A stretch of DNA of 64,000 bases from Aselliscus stoliczkanus (lineage: Eukaryota > Chordata > Mammalia > Chiroptera > Hipposideridae): contig CM066727.1 of the NCBI GenBank assembly GCA_033961575.1, positions 149,219,434-149,283,433 of the forward strand. Reading direction: 5' to 3'. Of this stretch, positions 34,801-46,000 are shown piece by piece. Numbering within the stretch: the first letter of the stretch is position 1; each line of letters begins with the position of its first letter. A program made the position numbers and the translations under genes. A model generated the notes under the pieces. The model had not been told where the DNA came from. It searched no databases and saw nothing but the letters and a program-made list of their open reading frames with translations.

Positions 34801-35640
34801 TCTGAGGGCCTGGCCCTGAGGAAACGATGGCAGGGGAAGGGGGGAGGGAGGCTGGAAGCGAACAGACTGGCCAGAGGCAAGGTTCCCCTTGGTCCGAAAC
34901 CTCAGCCCCGCCCCGTCATTCCGCACTTCTGAGTGGCCGGGGCCTAGTAGGGCGTGGGCGGCCGGTGCGGAGGCTGGTTCTACATTCCGGCCTGGCGAGG
35001 ACCTTTCGCTCTCCGCTGGGGCGGGAGAGGAGGGGTACATCACCGGGGGGATTTCAATAGCTAAAATTCCCTTTCCTAACCCATTAAGCCCCAACCCAGT
35101 GGGGGGTGATAGGAGCAAGCAGAGTCCCTCCCCATTCCCTATCCCGTGACTGGGAGGCGCGGCTACAGGGGCTCCCTCTGGGGGTACTCTCCGAACCCTT
35201 CTATTCTGCGTGGGCGCCCCTCCCCCACTCCCCTCTGGTTATTTTGGAGCTTGGGCTGCCAGTCGCTGGCCGCCGGTTTCCACGTGCCTCCTCCCTCCCC
35301 CTGCCCACGCTCCCCGTGACGCACATCCTCCGCCCACGCAGCCTCTGCTGAGGCGCCCCCCTCCCTCCCACTTGCCCTCTTTGGGCGGTGCTGAGCCCCC
35401 GGATTCTGAGGGAGACGCTGGACCGAGGAAGAGGGCGGAGTAGAGCGTGAAGTAAGAGGGCAGTTACCAAACTGCACGCCGGGCGCCTGGGTCCCAGGCC
35501 TGGAAAGAAGACAAGGGAGGAGCCAACTCGGCGGCCTCCCTGCTCCGTCCTGGGGCGGGTCGTTGGCCAAAGAGGGAAGAGGGAAGAAAAATCCCGCCGA
35601 TCGAGCCTGCTGTCTCCTCTAGGGGTCTATCTCGGTGCGA
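34800..35640. promoter_or_regulatory. Second CpG-rich block upstream of NAB2, candidate enhancer or alternative promoter
   Basis: About 1.5-2.2 kb upstream of NAB2 the sequence is again CpG- and GC-rich and free of recognisable repeats. It holds perfect EGR consensus GCGTGGGCG at 34952-34960 and 35208-35216, and its complement at 35331-35339; an E-box CACGTG at 35281-35286; and a TGACGCA CRE/AP-1-like site at about 35317. No conserved coding frame is evident. Density of sites and lack of repeats suggest regulatory constraint. Confidence 0.55.
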
Positions 35641-37120
35641 ACCTGTGTGTGAAACTCCGGATCGTTAGTATCTTTGTTTCTCAGGGTTGTCATGAGGTTC
35701 AAATGAGAGGACGTATGTGAAAACAGTAAATTGTAAAATGATAAGCAAATTTAAGATGCTATATCCAATTTGTGACTCTGTAGCCTGAGATTATGTATTT
35801 ATGTGTTTCTTTACATCTACCGAGTATCTGTGTCTCTGTCTAGGTTTGTATGTGAGCCCCTATGTGTGGATTTAAAAATGTGTGCATTTAAAAAATCATT
35901 GACTTGTCAAGCCCCACCAGAAGCCCAGAGCGCCCCCGCAGCCAGAGCTGCTGAGATGTCTGTTCTTTGCTTCCCTCCCACTTCTACCACCCCCACCTTC
36001 CCTCCTACTCCCTTCCGTTGAGAACAAGGAATTTCCAGTCTTTAGCAAAAGGAGAGACACACAGAGAGAGGCTGAGACTATGAGAAACTATAGAAAAACA
36101 TACAGATAAGGGGCGGGGGTGGGGGTGGGGAGATGACAAAAGGTGGTAGGACAAAATACAAAGATCTTCGTTTCTTCTTGTTTTCTGTATGGGCTCCATT
36201 TTCTCCAGTATGGCTCATGACCATCTCTGTACTTGACTTACCTGCTCCCCCACCTCAGAGTTCTTGTAGGCACACAGAGCTATGGATCCCATTTAATCAA
36301 ATGACATAGTCTATGAATAATTTATTAACAAATAATTGACTAATTTATTGTCTACACTGGTCTCTTCCAGGAAAAGAAACGTTATTCTCAGTCCCAGCTT
36401 TCCAAGAAAAGGGAGAAAAAACTGTGAGGAAAGTGGGTGAAAGAGGAGTAAGGAAATTGCGAACCAGAAGGACTGTCATTCCCAGGGATATGTATATTTT
36501 AATCTAGCTGATTGCACTTCTACTAACCCCTCCCCCCCCAAATTTTTCACCAGGCTGAATCCAACTCACTCAACAAGGCCTGGCCTCAAATATCACCTTC
36601 TCAGACCCTCTCCTTCCTGTACTCTCTGTGGGCAGAATTAATTCCTCCCATCCCTCAGTGGTCTCATGGCTCTGTGTACACATCTCACTTACAGTTGCTT
36701 GTTTCACCCACAGCCCAAGACCTCTCCAGCTTAGGTATCTGGTGGGCCCTCTGAAATGAATGGGTTGATGATTCTATTTCCAGTCCTGAACAACTTTGAA
36801 AAGGGCAATTGACATAGATTTTACTCCAAAAGGAGCCGAACCTGGGTAGAACTGTTTAAGTGGAGATATTTGTTTTCCATGTCCTCATCCTTCTTAAAGT
36901 TTCCAGCAAGTCTCACAAGTCTGGTTCCTTGACCTTCTAAAATGTCCACTGTTCTGGTAAATTAATTCATCCCCAGATGCTAAAGGAAGAAGGCTGAAAT
37001 CTTTGCTGGTAATAGAAATATAAAGTAATGATCCTCCTTTTTTTCCCCTTTTTCAGTAATGTATTAGAATTGTAGTCTAAGGAGTGTTATCCTTCAATTT
37101 AGTCACCTTAGAAAAGGTGC
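35640..37120. other. Intergenic, sparse repeats
   Basis: Includes a G-rich run at 36111-36128 and an L2-like fragment at about 36560-36740 (CCTGTACTCTCTGTGGGCAG). No coding exon recognised. Confidence 0.4.
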
Positions 37121-37569
37121 ATCACCATCCCTCAAAGAGACAAAGGAACTGCTTTTAAGGAGCTCATAGACTAGTAGGGGAGATAGACATATAAACAATT
37201 ACAATGCAAGGCAATAATAGGGGTACAAACAGTAACAGAAATATAGGAGGCCAGTGATCTATTCTGCCCTGAGTTGTGAGGGACAGGTTTAGACAGGCAT
37301 CTAAGGGAGATGATGTAGCCTGGAGTTTTGAAGTCTGAATAGATTTCCAGAAGAAGGCACAGCCAAGTCAGGGAGAGCAGAATGTAAACTTACCTGGAAG
37401 TATGAAACAATATGTTTGAGAAACTAGAAATTGTTCATTATTGCTGGATGGGTAGTGGTGGTGCTTAAAAAGGAGCCCAGGGAGATGTACAAGGCCATTT
37501 CATTAAGGACATTATAGACTAGGGCTTCTCAAACTATAGTAAAGGACCAGTTTAAGAAATCCCAATCTA

Positions 37570-37650
37570 TTGGGTTGTCGGAAAAGTCATGACACATTTT
37601 TGCAACGAAAAACATAGAAAAAGTACATCACGACTTTTCCAACAACTCAA
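37570..37650. mobile_element. Mariner-type MITE, copy 1
   Basis: 81-bp element with imperfect inverted ends (TTGGGTTGTCGGAAAAGTCA / its complement ending ACTTTTCCAACAACTCAA) flanked by TA dinucleotides at 37568-37569 and 37651-37652. A second copy is at 45558. Confidence 0.85.
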
Positions 37651-37681
37651 TATTATCCACTACTATAAAATACACAAAAAG

Positions 37682-38175
37682 TATCAGCTAAGTGGCTCAG
37701 TTGGTTAAGAGTTGGCTTAAGAGTGCAAACTCTGAACAAGAGGGCCACCGGTTTGATTCCCACATGGGCCAGTGATGCTGTGCCTGAGGTGAGCTGTCGC
37801 TGAGCTGCCAACAGGTGGCAGGATGACTCAGCTGGTGTAACACAAGATTGCCTGTTTGATGGTGGGCTATGCCCACAAACAGCTAAGACTGAACTTGGCA
37901 CCTTGAGCTGCGCTGCCACCTGGATGGCTCAGTGGATAGGGCGTGCTCTCTTAACAACAAGGCTGCTGGTTCGACTCACCCCATGGGATGGTGGCTACGC
38001 CCACCCGCAACTAAGATTGAACACAGCATCTTGAGCTTAGAGACCACCAGCTGCCAACGGGAAGCCAGATGGCAACTGGCGCCCTCCACAACGAAGATTG
38101 AAGAGCAACTTGGCTGGTCTCCTTCCCAATTCCCTGACACTGTTCCCCTCCCCCAGTTCCCCAATAAAATCTTTG
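37682..38175 (+). repeat. Multimeric tRNA-derived SINE
   Basis: Three successive tRNA-like heads can be read: near 37690 (GGCTCAGTTGGTTAAGAG), 37820 (GATGACTCAGCTGGTG) and 37920 (GGATGGCTCAGTGGATAGGG, GGTTCGACTC). The common tail ends CCCCAATAAAATCTTT. AAAATACAYAAAAAGT flanks both sides. Confidence 0.85.
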
Positions 38176-38214
<39 letters not shown>

Positions 38215-38215
38215 A
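38176..38215. repeat. AAAT tetranucleotide repeat (SINE tail)
   Basis: About ten TAAA units grown from the tail of the preceding SINE. Confidence 0.95.
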
Positions 38216-38850
38216 ATACATAAAAAGTGAGTTATTAGAAAAATGAAATAAAATCCCCATTTTTATTAGATTCAATAAATATAGAATTTCTCTGTCAAAT
38301 TGCTATACAAGTTTCTGAATGATTACACTTAATTTCTGAAATTATTTCATTGCAGATTGGTAACAAAATTTGAATAGCATTGCTATAGTTGTTTCTTTAC
38401 ATCTGTATTTTAGATCATAGTAAGGACCCTGGACTTCATCACAGGAGATACTGTAGAACCAGAAAGACTTTGTAACATGGGAGTGACATGGTCAGGTCTA
38501 CATTTAGGAGTATTGTGGAGGAAGGCCTTTATGGCTGCAAAAACAGCAGGGAGACCAGCTTGAAGGAAACTAAAATGGTTCCAAGTGAGAGATGGCAAAG
38601 TGCTGGGCTACATCACTGGCATGGGACAGAGAGGAAAGGACAGATTTTAAAAGATTCAAATCAATAAGACCTGATGATTGAGTGACTAGGGTGTTGGAAG
38701 AGAAGAAGGGTTAGAGTGACTCTCAGGTTTCTAGCTTGGATGATGGAGTAAATGGAATGGAGTGTTCCTCCTCAAAGCTTTGGGAATTGTCTTCATCAAA
38801 TATTCACTGTCTGCAATCCTTTTCATAAATTAAAAGAATATATATATATG

Positions 38851-39288
38851 GGGCCAGTTGAGTGGTGTGTTGGTTAAAAGTTGGCTTGGGGTGCCAGCTC
38901 TGAGCAGCAGGGCCCTGTTTGGATCCCACATATGAGGGCCAGTGACACTGCCCTCTACAGCTAAGATGGTGAACAACAGCTCGACCTGGAGCTGGGCTCC
39001 TGTGAGTCGCCCGCAATGGTGTAGGCTGCAGCCCCTGCTGCAGTGGTCTACCATGAGCTACTATGAGTGGCTGCCAGCCAGTATGAGTGGCAGGCAGCTG
39101 GTGTGAGCCTCCGTGAGTAGCTGTCCAATGAACGGCGACCGACTGCCTCAGCCAGGAAGAGTGCAATGATCACAATACCAACATGGGCCAGTGAAGCGAC
39201 GTACTCCACAACTAAACTGAAGAACAAAAAGGACAGCAACTTGTCTGTTCCCCTTCCCCGATTCCCCAATAAAATCTTAAAAAAAAAA
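38851..39288 (+). repeat. Long tRNA-derived SINE
   Basis: Starts GGGGCCAGTTGAGTGGTG and ends CCCCAATAAAATCTTA plus poly(A). AAGAATATATATATG-like flanks on both sides. Confidence 0.87.
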
Positions 39289-39299
39289 AAAAGAATATA

Positions 39300-40005
39300 T
39301 ATATGAAAACCAAGTCTTTCATAACTCATTTGATGACAAAACCTATTTTGACCTAAACTTGTGGCAGACCTGACCTAAATTTACATGAGTTTATTTATAG
39401 TTTTAGTTTATCACCCTTAGGTTTATTCCATAGCTTTATCCAGTGTGACTATTCATATATCGCATTGCAGAAATATTAATTTGTCCCAGACCCCCTTGGG
39501 ACTGTTGTTTTATATTGTATATGCACCATATTACCTTTCTTAAATCTAAAAAAATTCTGAAACACATTTGCTATCCAGATTTCCCACCCCATATACTCAC
39601 CAAGTCTTGGCTTGAGTTCTTTTGGTTATTTGCATAAAGCAGATCCACCTGCAGATAATGAATATTCATTGCAATATATGCTATAGAATCTGAAGATGAT
39701 TCTCAAAGTGTTTTGAGCAGTGTTCTCATTTTTAAAACAATGCTAAAACCTTTGTGTGATTACTGTGAAGTGACAGAATTCATTTGGATGGTAAAGTGTG
39801 ATGTGTTTATGGACAGTCTCATTACTTGTGCACCTCATTTTTACATTTAGCCATCAGTGGTCAGTGATTTTCTGGAATTAGTTCCCAATTCTGGAATTAG
39901 TTCATCTGTTCCCTGGCCTTTAGTGAAAACCAAAGAGTGAGCTCTGAATGGTGAGAATTTGGGGTCTGGTAGAAAATAAATGTGTGTGTGTGTATATACA
40001 TAATT
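39300..40005. other. Intergenic, nothing recognised
   Basis: AT-rich sequence with no coding exon and no repeat I can name. Confidence 0.35.
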
Positions 40006-40009
40006 ATTT

Positions 40010-40415
40010 TTTTTTTTAAAGATTTTACTGGGGAAAGGGAACAGTGTTGGGGAATTGAGGAAGGGGAACAGCCAAGTTGTTGTCCTTCAATCTTAGTTGT
40101 GGAGGGCGCAGGTAGCTCAGCTCCAAGTCCAGTTGCCATCCAGCCACCCGTCAGCAGCTTGCAGCTGCTCAGCTCAAGGCACCATGTTCAATCTTAGTTA
40201 CAAGTGGACGTAATCCACCATCCCATGTGGAAGTCAAACTGGCAACCTTGTTGTTAGAAGCACATGCTCTCACCAGCTGAACCATCCTGCCACCTGTTGG
40301 CAGCTCAGCAGCAGTTCAGCTTGGGCGCAGCTCACTGGCCCATGTGGGAATCGAACTGGTGACTCTGTTGCTCAGAGTTCGTGCTCTTAACCAACTGAGC
40401 CACTTGGCTGGCCCC
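40010..40415 (-). repeat. Dimeric tRNA-derived SINE
   Basis: Reverse copy with two heads (complement near 40255-40300 and 40345-40415) and an AAAGATTTTACTGGGG tail at its left end. Confidence 0.85.
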
Positions 40416-40429
40416 ACAAATTATTTAAA

Positions 40430-40934
40430 ACTGTTTTAGATTTACAAAAAAATTGAGAAGATAGTACACAGAGTTCCCATATAACCCACATCCATTTTCC
40501 ACTATTATGTTAGTATCAGCACATTTGCCACCATTAATGAATCAATATTGATGTATTGTTATTAATTAAATGTCTATAGTTTATTCAGATTTCCTTAGTT
40601 TTTACCTATCTTTTTTTTCTGTTCTAAGATCTCATACATGATATCATATTACATTTGGTTCTTATATCTCCTTAGCCGCCTCATGGCTGTTACAGTTTCT
40701 CAGACTTTCCTTGTTTTTGATGAACTTGACAGTTTTAAGGAGTACTTGTCAGATGTTTTATAGGATGCTCCTCTATTTGAATGTTTAATGTTTTTCTCAT
40801 GATTGGATTAGTGTTATGGGTTTGTGGGAGCAAAACCACAGAGGTAAAATGCTATTTTCATCACATGCTATCAAGGGTACATAATATCAAGCAATTTATT
40901 ACTGTCGATATTGACCTCTCTACGTCAGCCAAGG

Positions 40935-40935
<1 letters not shown>
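40430..40935 (-). repeat. L1 3' UTR remnant
   Basis: Motifs CACAGAGTTCCCATATAACC, GTTACAGTTTCTCAGACTTT and TCAAGGGTACATAATATCAA match an old mammalian L1M 3' UTR read in reverse. Confidence 0.65.

Positions 40936-40936
<1 letters not shown>

Positions 40937-40969
<33 letters not shown>
40937..40969. repeat. GT dinucleotide microsatellite
   Basis: About 16 GT units. Confidence 0.95.
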
Positions 40970-40970
<1 letters not shown>

Positions 40971-41065
40971 CATAGGCTGACCATTGCAGCAGGCGTGACC
41001 TACACGTTTCTTTCTGAGGATAAAATTTCTTTTCTTGTTCATGACTCAGCACCATTTTGACTTTT

Positions 41066-41163
41066 TTTTTGAGGGCAGTGTCACTGGCCCTCATATGTGG
41101 GACCTGAACCGGGACCACTGGCTTCCCAAGCCAGTGCTTTACCACTGTGCCACTCAGCTGGCC
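41066..41163 (-). repeat. Short tRNA-derived SINE
   Basis: GAGGGCAGTGTCACTGGCCC at its left, GTGCCACTCAGCTGGCCC at its right. CAGCACCATTTTGACTTTT flanks both sides (41047-41065, 41164-41182). Confidence 0.92.
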
Positions 41164-41474
41164 CAGCACCATTTTGACTTTTAAAAAATATCTTGTTTTG
41201 AAAGCTTGAACCTTCCCCAGCAGTTACCCCCTTCTCTTAATTTCCCCTCAACTCACTAGGTTGTCAGATAGGTCCTCTAAAAACAAATAAGATGCTTCAA
41301 TTTCTACTAACATTTTCTGGACACCTGTTATGTACCCACACAATGTGAAATCAATGAACAGGAAGCAGCTCGATGCATGGAAAGAACTCAGGTAGTAAGA
41401 CTTAGGTTGGAATCACAGCCTAGCCCAACTAACTGAAATCTTCGGCAGGAACCTTAGCCTATCTTAGCCTTGAC

Positions 41475-41911
41475 TTTTTTTTTTAAAATATTTTATTGGG
41501 GAATTGGGGGAGGGGAACAGCATTGGGGAATTGGGGAAGAGGAACAGATAAGTTGCTATCCTTTTATTCTTCAGTCTAGTTGTGGAGGATGTCTCTTCAC
41601 TGGCTCATGTTGGTATTATCATTGCGCTCTTCCGGGGTGAGGCAGTTGCTCCCCGGTCGTTGGACCACCGCTCACAGTGGCTCACCGCAACTCACAAAAG
41701 TGCACACCAGCTGTTGGCCAGCCTCACTGCAGCCTACTCAGTTGCCAGCAACTCACTGCAGCCCAGCTCCAGGTGGAGCTGTTGTTCACCATCTTAGCTG
41801 TAGAGGGCGCAGCCCTCACTGGCCCTCATATGTGGGATCCGAACCTGGCCCTGCTGCTCAGAGCTGGCGCTCCCAAGCCAACTCTTAACCAACGCGCCAC
41901 TCTGCCGGCCC
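41475..41911 (-). repeat. Long tRNA-derived SINE inside a MIR
   Basis: AATATTTTATTGGGGAATTG to GCCACTCTGCCGGCC. The flanks (about 41385-41470 and 41915-41960) look like two halves of one MIR. Confidence 0.85.
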
Positions 41912-42284
41912 AGCCTTGGCCTCTTAAATATTTATCTCACAAGATATTGTGAGGAATAAAAAGCTTTCTCTTAATCCTCATGTTCATTTCACTTCCAAAA
42001 AACAAACAAAAAAAACCTATGGCTATATTTTTGAATGCTAACATTTACTTCTATAAAACACTGACATTTTGTTTTGTTTTGTTTTGCATCATTTAAGACT
42101 TTGGAAGACACAATCGTCTTACTTTTAAAAAATTGTCCCTTCAGGGCCCTACATGTAAAGAGCTTTCAATGACAAGTTTCCCATAACAAAACGATCGTGA
42201 TATAAAGGAAAGAAGGAAAACAGAAAGAACTTGGATGGAAATATCAAGATTGGACAAGGAGGCCTCGCCTATGCTGATTTTCTA

Positions 42285-42603
42285 TTGGCTAAACTTAGCA
42301 TCAATCGCATCAGTTGTAAATAAACGGGAGACGGAAGCCTGTTGTTAAGGGGTGGGATCTTCCTGTCGCCATTGCTAAGGTGAGAACTGTTTTCTAATAG
42401 GCTGAAAGCTGCTTCTCCCGCCTACTCGCATCAGTTGCTAAGAGGCGGGATTATCGGGGCCGCACGGGACTGAATGCTTAAAGTCCCGTCCATCCGATTG
42501 GTTGTTAGGGGGCGGGTCTTGTAATGGATAGGCTGTTGGCCCTGCCTGTTCTGGATTAGTTGCTGGGGAGAGGCACGTGAGGAGGCGGTGGCGTGAGGCG
42601 ACT
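42285..42603 (+). promoter_or_regulatory. NEMP1: NEMP1 promoter with repeated GTTGYTAAG/GGCGGGA modules
   Basis: TATA-less, moderately CpG-rich. It contains ATTGG (reverse CCAAT) boxes at about 42283-42287 and 42496-42500, a CACGTG E-box at 42574-42579 just before the ATG, and about six related units of the form GTTG(C/T)TAAGRGGYGGGA (near 42313, 42340, 42371, 42433, 42500 and 42558). An 8-bp inverted repeat ACGGGACT/AGTCCCGT lies at 42464-42471 and 42482-42489. Confidence 0.7.
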
Positions 42604-43020
42604 ATGGCGGGAGGAATGAAAGTGGCGGTCTCTCCGGCAGTTGGTGCTGGGGCATGGGGCTGGGGGGCCGGGGGCGGTGGGGCAGTGCTGCTGCTCCTGG
42701 TTCTCTCCTGCTTCTTGGTCTGCGGCTCAGGTACCGCCCGGGCAGCAGCTGCCAAGGGGGCGGGTGCCGAGGGGTGTTTATATTTAGAAAAGTGGGGAGT
42801 GTTCCCAAGCTGTGCCGGTTCCTCTGCAGAGTGGGGCGGGCGTACGCGAAGGAAGAAGCCTAGTTGTCGGCGAATGGGCGTGGGCACCGTTGGGTAGGGG
42901 CCTGGGGCGGCCTGGCCGGTGGAGCCACCCGGAGAGAGGAGGAGCCTGGAGCCTTTTGGCCGCGACTGGAAGGGAGGCCTGGACTGCCGCATCGCGTTGC
43001 ACGGGCCTCCTCGAGTTTCC
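42420..43020. other. NEMP1: CpG island over NEMP1 exon 1
   Basis: CpG dinucleotides are frequent from the promoter through exon 1 into the start of intron 1 and fall off by about 43,050. This fits a housekeeping-type promoter. Confidence 0.7.
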
Positions 43021-46000
43021 TGGTTAAAAAGGAAGGAGACCGGAGAACCGTGACGGGCAGGCAGAGCTGTCAGTGGAAAGGGAGCATCCCATTCATTCCG
43101 CAAATCAGTAACACCTGAGAGTAGACTCAGGACTCGGGGCACAGGTGGCCGAACAGATAATGATATAGTTCGCCGAAATGCAGTGATCGCTCGTGTCTTC
43201 TGCTCTTGTACGATTCTGGCCCCTACTGGACCTATAGAACGGACCTGGAGCTTTTAAATTCCCATTTAAAAAAAAAAAAAAAAGGAAAAGATACAAGCGC
43301 CCTTCACCTTCGAATAGGTGGAAGTTTAATTCCTCAGGCAAACAAATTTGATATTTACTGCTAGATAATTGGCTTTGGACGGGGATGACACATCTCCTTT
43401 TCCGCTCCAATCTAGAAAACCTAGAGTGTGTGTAAGAACTTCCATCTAACCCTTGTCGTTAAATGTACAACAGAAAAATAACGTGAGGGTTCCAAACCGC
43501 CACTGGAGGGAGTTGAAGCTCACGGGGTTAAGGATAATTTTATTTTACAAACCTATCCCTTACCTATCCCTTCGTTTGCTGCCTATCATGCTGTCACGAT
43601 TTTCTTAAGCTGCAGCTTTAAGTTTGTTTCAGGATCCATAGATCTAGTTCCAAAGGGCAGCGTTTTTTTGAAACATTTTTTTGGGGGTGGGGGTGGGAGA
43701 GTGGGTATCGAGAAAGATAATTTTCTAGAGGCACGGCCCAGAGTAACATTTGAAGGGCTATTTATGATCTGAATGAACTTGGGCCACATGTTTAATCTCT
43801 AAAATGGGGTTGTGGATTGTGGGGATGGAAGAGAAAATATATGCTCAAGTGTTCCTACAGAGAGCTCAATCAGCGGTCTCTTTTAAGTTTCTTTAGTGAG
43901 GAGGGACAGGGACATCTTGGCTTAGAGGAGGGTACACTCCAGCGATGATCTTTGTTTTATGTGGCCTGATACATCACGTGGGTGGCAGCTACAAAGTCAC
44001 AATCATGTAAATGTAGAAGGACTTTCTAAAAAAGAGATACCTGAAGACAGGTAGGGAGTTTTTTGTCACTGGAAGTTTATTTTAGACTACTTGGCAAGTA
44101 CAGTTACTATAAAGAAGTAGAAAACCCCCCTCACTATTTATTCTATTCAGAGGTGATCCATTTTAGCACACTTGCTTCTGGTCTTTTGCAACATGTTTTT
44201 ATTAAAAAAAATTTTTTTTTTTTTAATTGACAGTACATTCATGTTCCTTTCAGCAATCCTATTCTGTTCCCTGGAGGCCACCAGTTATTACCAGAGATAG
44301 TTTTCTCATTTGATTTTGTAGCATAAGCATTTTCCTATGTATTTAAAATTCTTCATAAATGTTATGTTTACTTGTATTCTATTCTATGGAAAGATCATTT
44401 GTTTAATGTTTCTGAATTAGACATTTAATTTGGATATTTGGTTTCTGCTGTTGGTTGAATATTTGTGTCATTTCTAGTTTTTAATTGTAGAAACACTGAA
44501 CAGCTTTGTGTATAAGTGTTTTTTATAGGATATTTTCTCAGAAATGGATTTATTAGATCAAAAGCTAAAATATATTTAAGATCCTTGAAACATCTTGCTA
44601 AAATACTTTCCTGAAAAGTTGCGCCAGTTTACACCACTATCAGCAATATTTGCTTGTGACCCTTGCCAGCACTGGAGATTCTAGACTGTAACACTTTTGC
44701 TAATTTGTGGTTTTCTTAATGTATATTGCATTTCTTGGATTATTTGTGAGGGAGCATCTTTCAGCTGTTTAGTTTCCTGTTTTGACTTTTGAATTTTTTT
44801 GAGTTGTGTCATTTGTTCTTGGCTTATTTGTTGTGATTACTATTTATTGGGACTTTTGTGTACTTTTAAAATCAATTTGTACAGACTTTTTTATGTATCA
44901 AGAATATATATTTATAATTTATTTATTACAGAAATTTAATTTGCTCCCTTTTATTTTTTTAAATAGAGGATTTGTATTTTTATGTAGTTACTTGATTTTA
45001 TTCTTTTTTTTATTTTTTAAGATTTTGGGGAATTGGGGGAGGGGAACAGTGTTGGGGAATTGGGGAAGGGGACAGGCCAAGTTGTTGTTCTTCAGTCTTC
45101 GTTGTGTAGTGTGCCAGTCGTCATCTGGCTTCCCATCTGCAGCTCGTGGCCTCTAAGCGCAAGGTGCCGTGTTCAGTCTTAGTTGCAGATGGGCATAGCC
45201 ACCATCCCATGCGGGAGTCAAACCAGCAGCCTTCTTTTATTTATTTATTTATTTATTTTTTTGAGGGCAGTGTCAGTGGCCCTCTTATGTGGGACCAAAC
45301 TGGAGCCGCTGGCTTCCCAAGCCAGCGCCTAACCACCACGCTACTCGGCCGGCCCTCATTCTGCTTTTTAACACTCTGGCTAACTCACTTTAGAGAGGGA
45401 AAGAAAGGTGGTGTATGGCCGTTTGTTATGGGTAGCACAGGCTTTTTTTTTGAGGGCAGTGTCACTGGCCCTCTTATGTGGGACCCGAACCTGGGCCCAA
45501 CCACCACGCCACTTGGCTGGCCCATGGGAAACACAGGCTTTTAACATGAGCATTTTATTGTGTTGTCGGAAAAGTCGTGACACAGACTTTTGCAACGAAA
45601 TACATAGAAAAAATATGTCATGACTTTTCCAACAATCCAATAATAACTTGTATGTGTTTAAGGTCATTTGGTTTAGTTGTGTTTCTAACAATTGAGCTAT
45701 AGCTGAAGTGATTGCTTCCACAGATTATCCTTTTAGGCTGATTTGGAATATTTTACCTATCAATGAATTTCCACATATGTGGCTGGCCATGGTGCTGATT
45801 TGTGTAGGAGGTTGCTATTAGGAAAGTTTGTCTGTTTATTTATTTATTTACACTTCTTTCCCTTGAATGATGTGGAACTGTGGAAAAGGAAGAACTAGAT
45901 TTTAAAAGATGATGCTTTTTATAAAATAATTTTATTTCTTTAGGAAAATGACATTGGAAAATTTTTAAGTTAATTAAAAACACGCCTTTTCTTGGCATGA

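Noticed and set aside
42577..42603. GTG start extending NEMP1 by nine codons
   Set aside because: The ATG at 42604 matches the known NEMP1 start; a GTG start is unlikely in a mammal.
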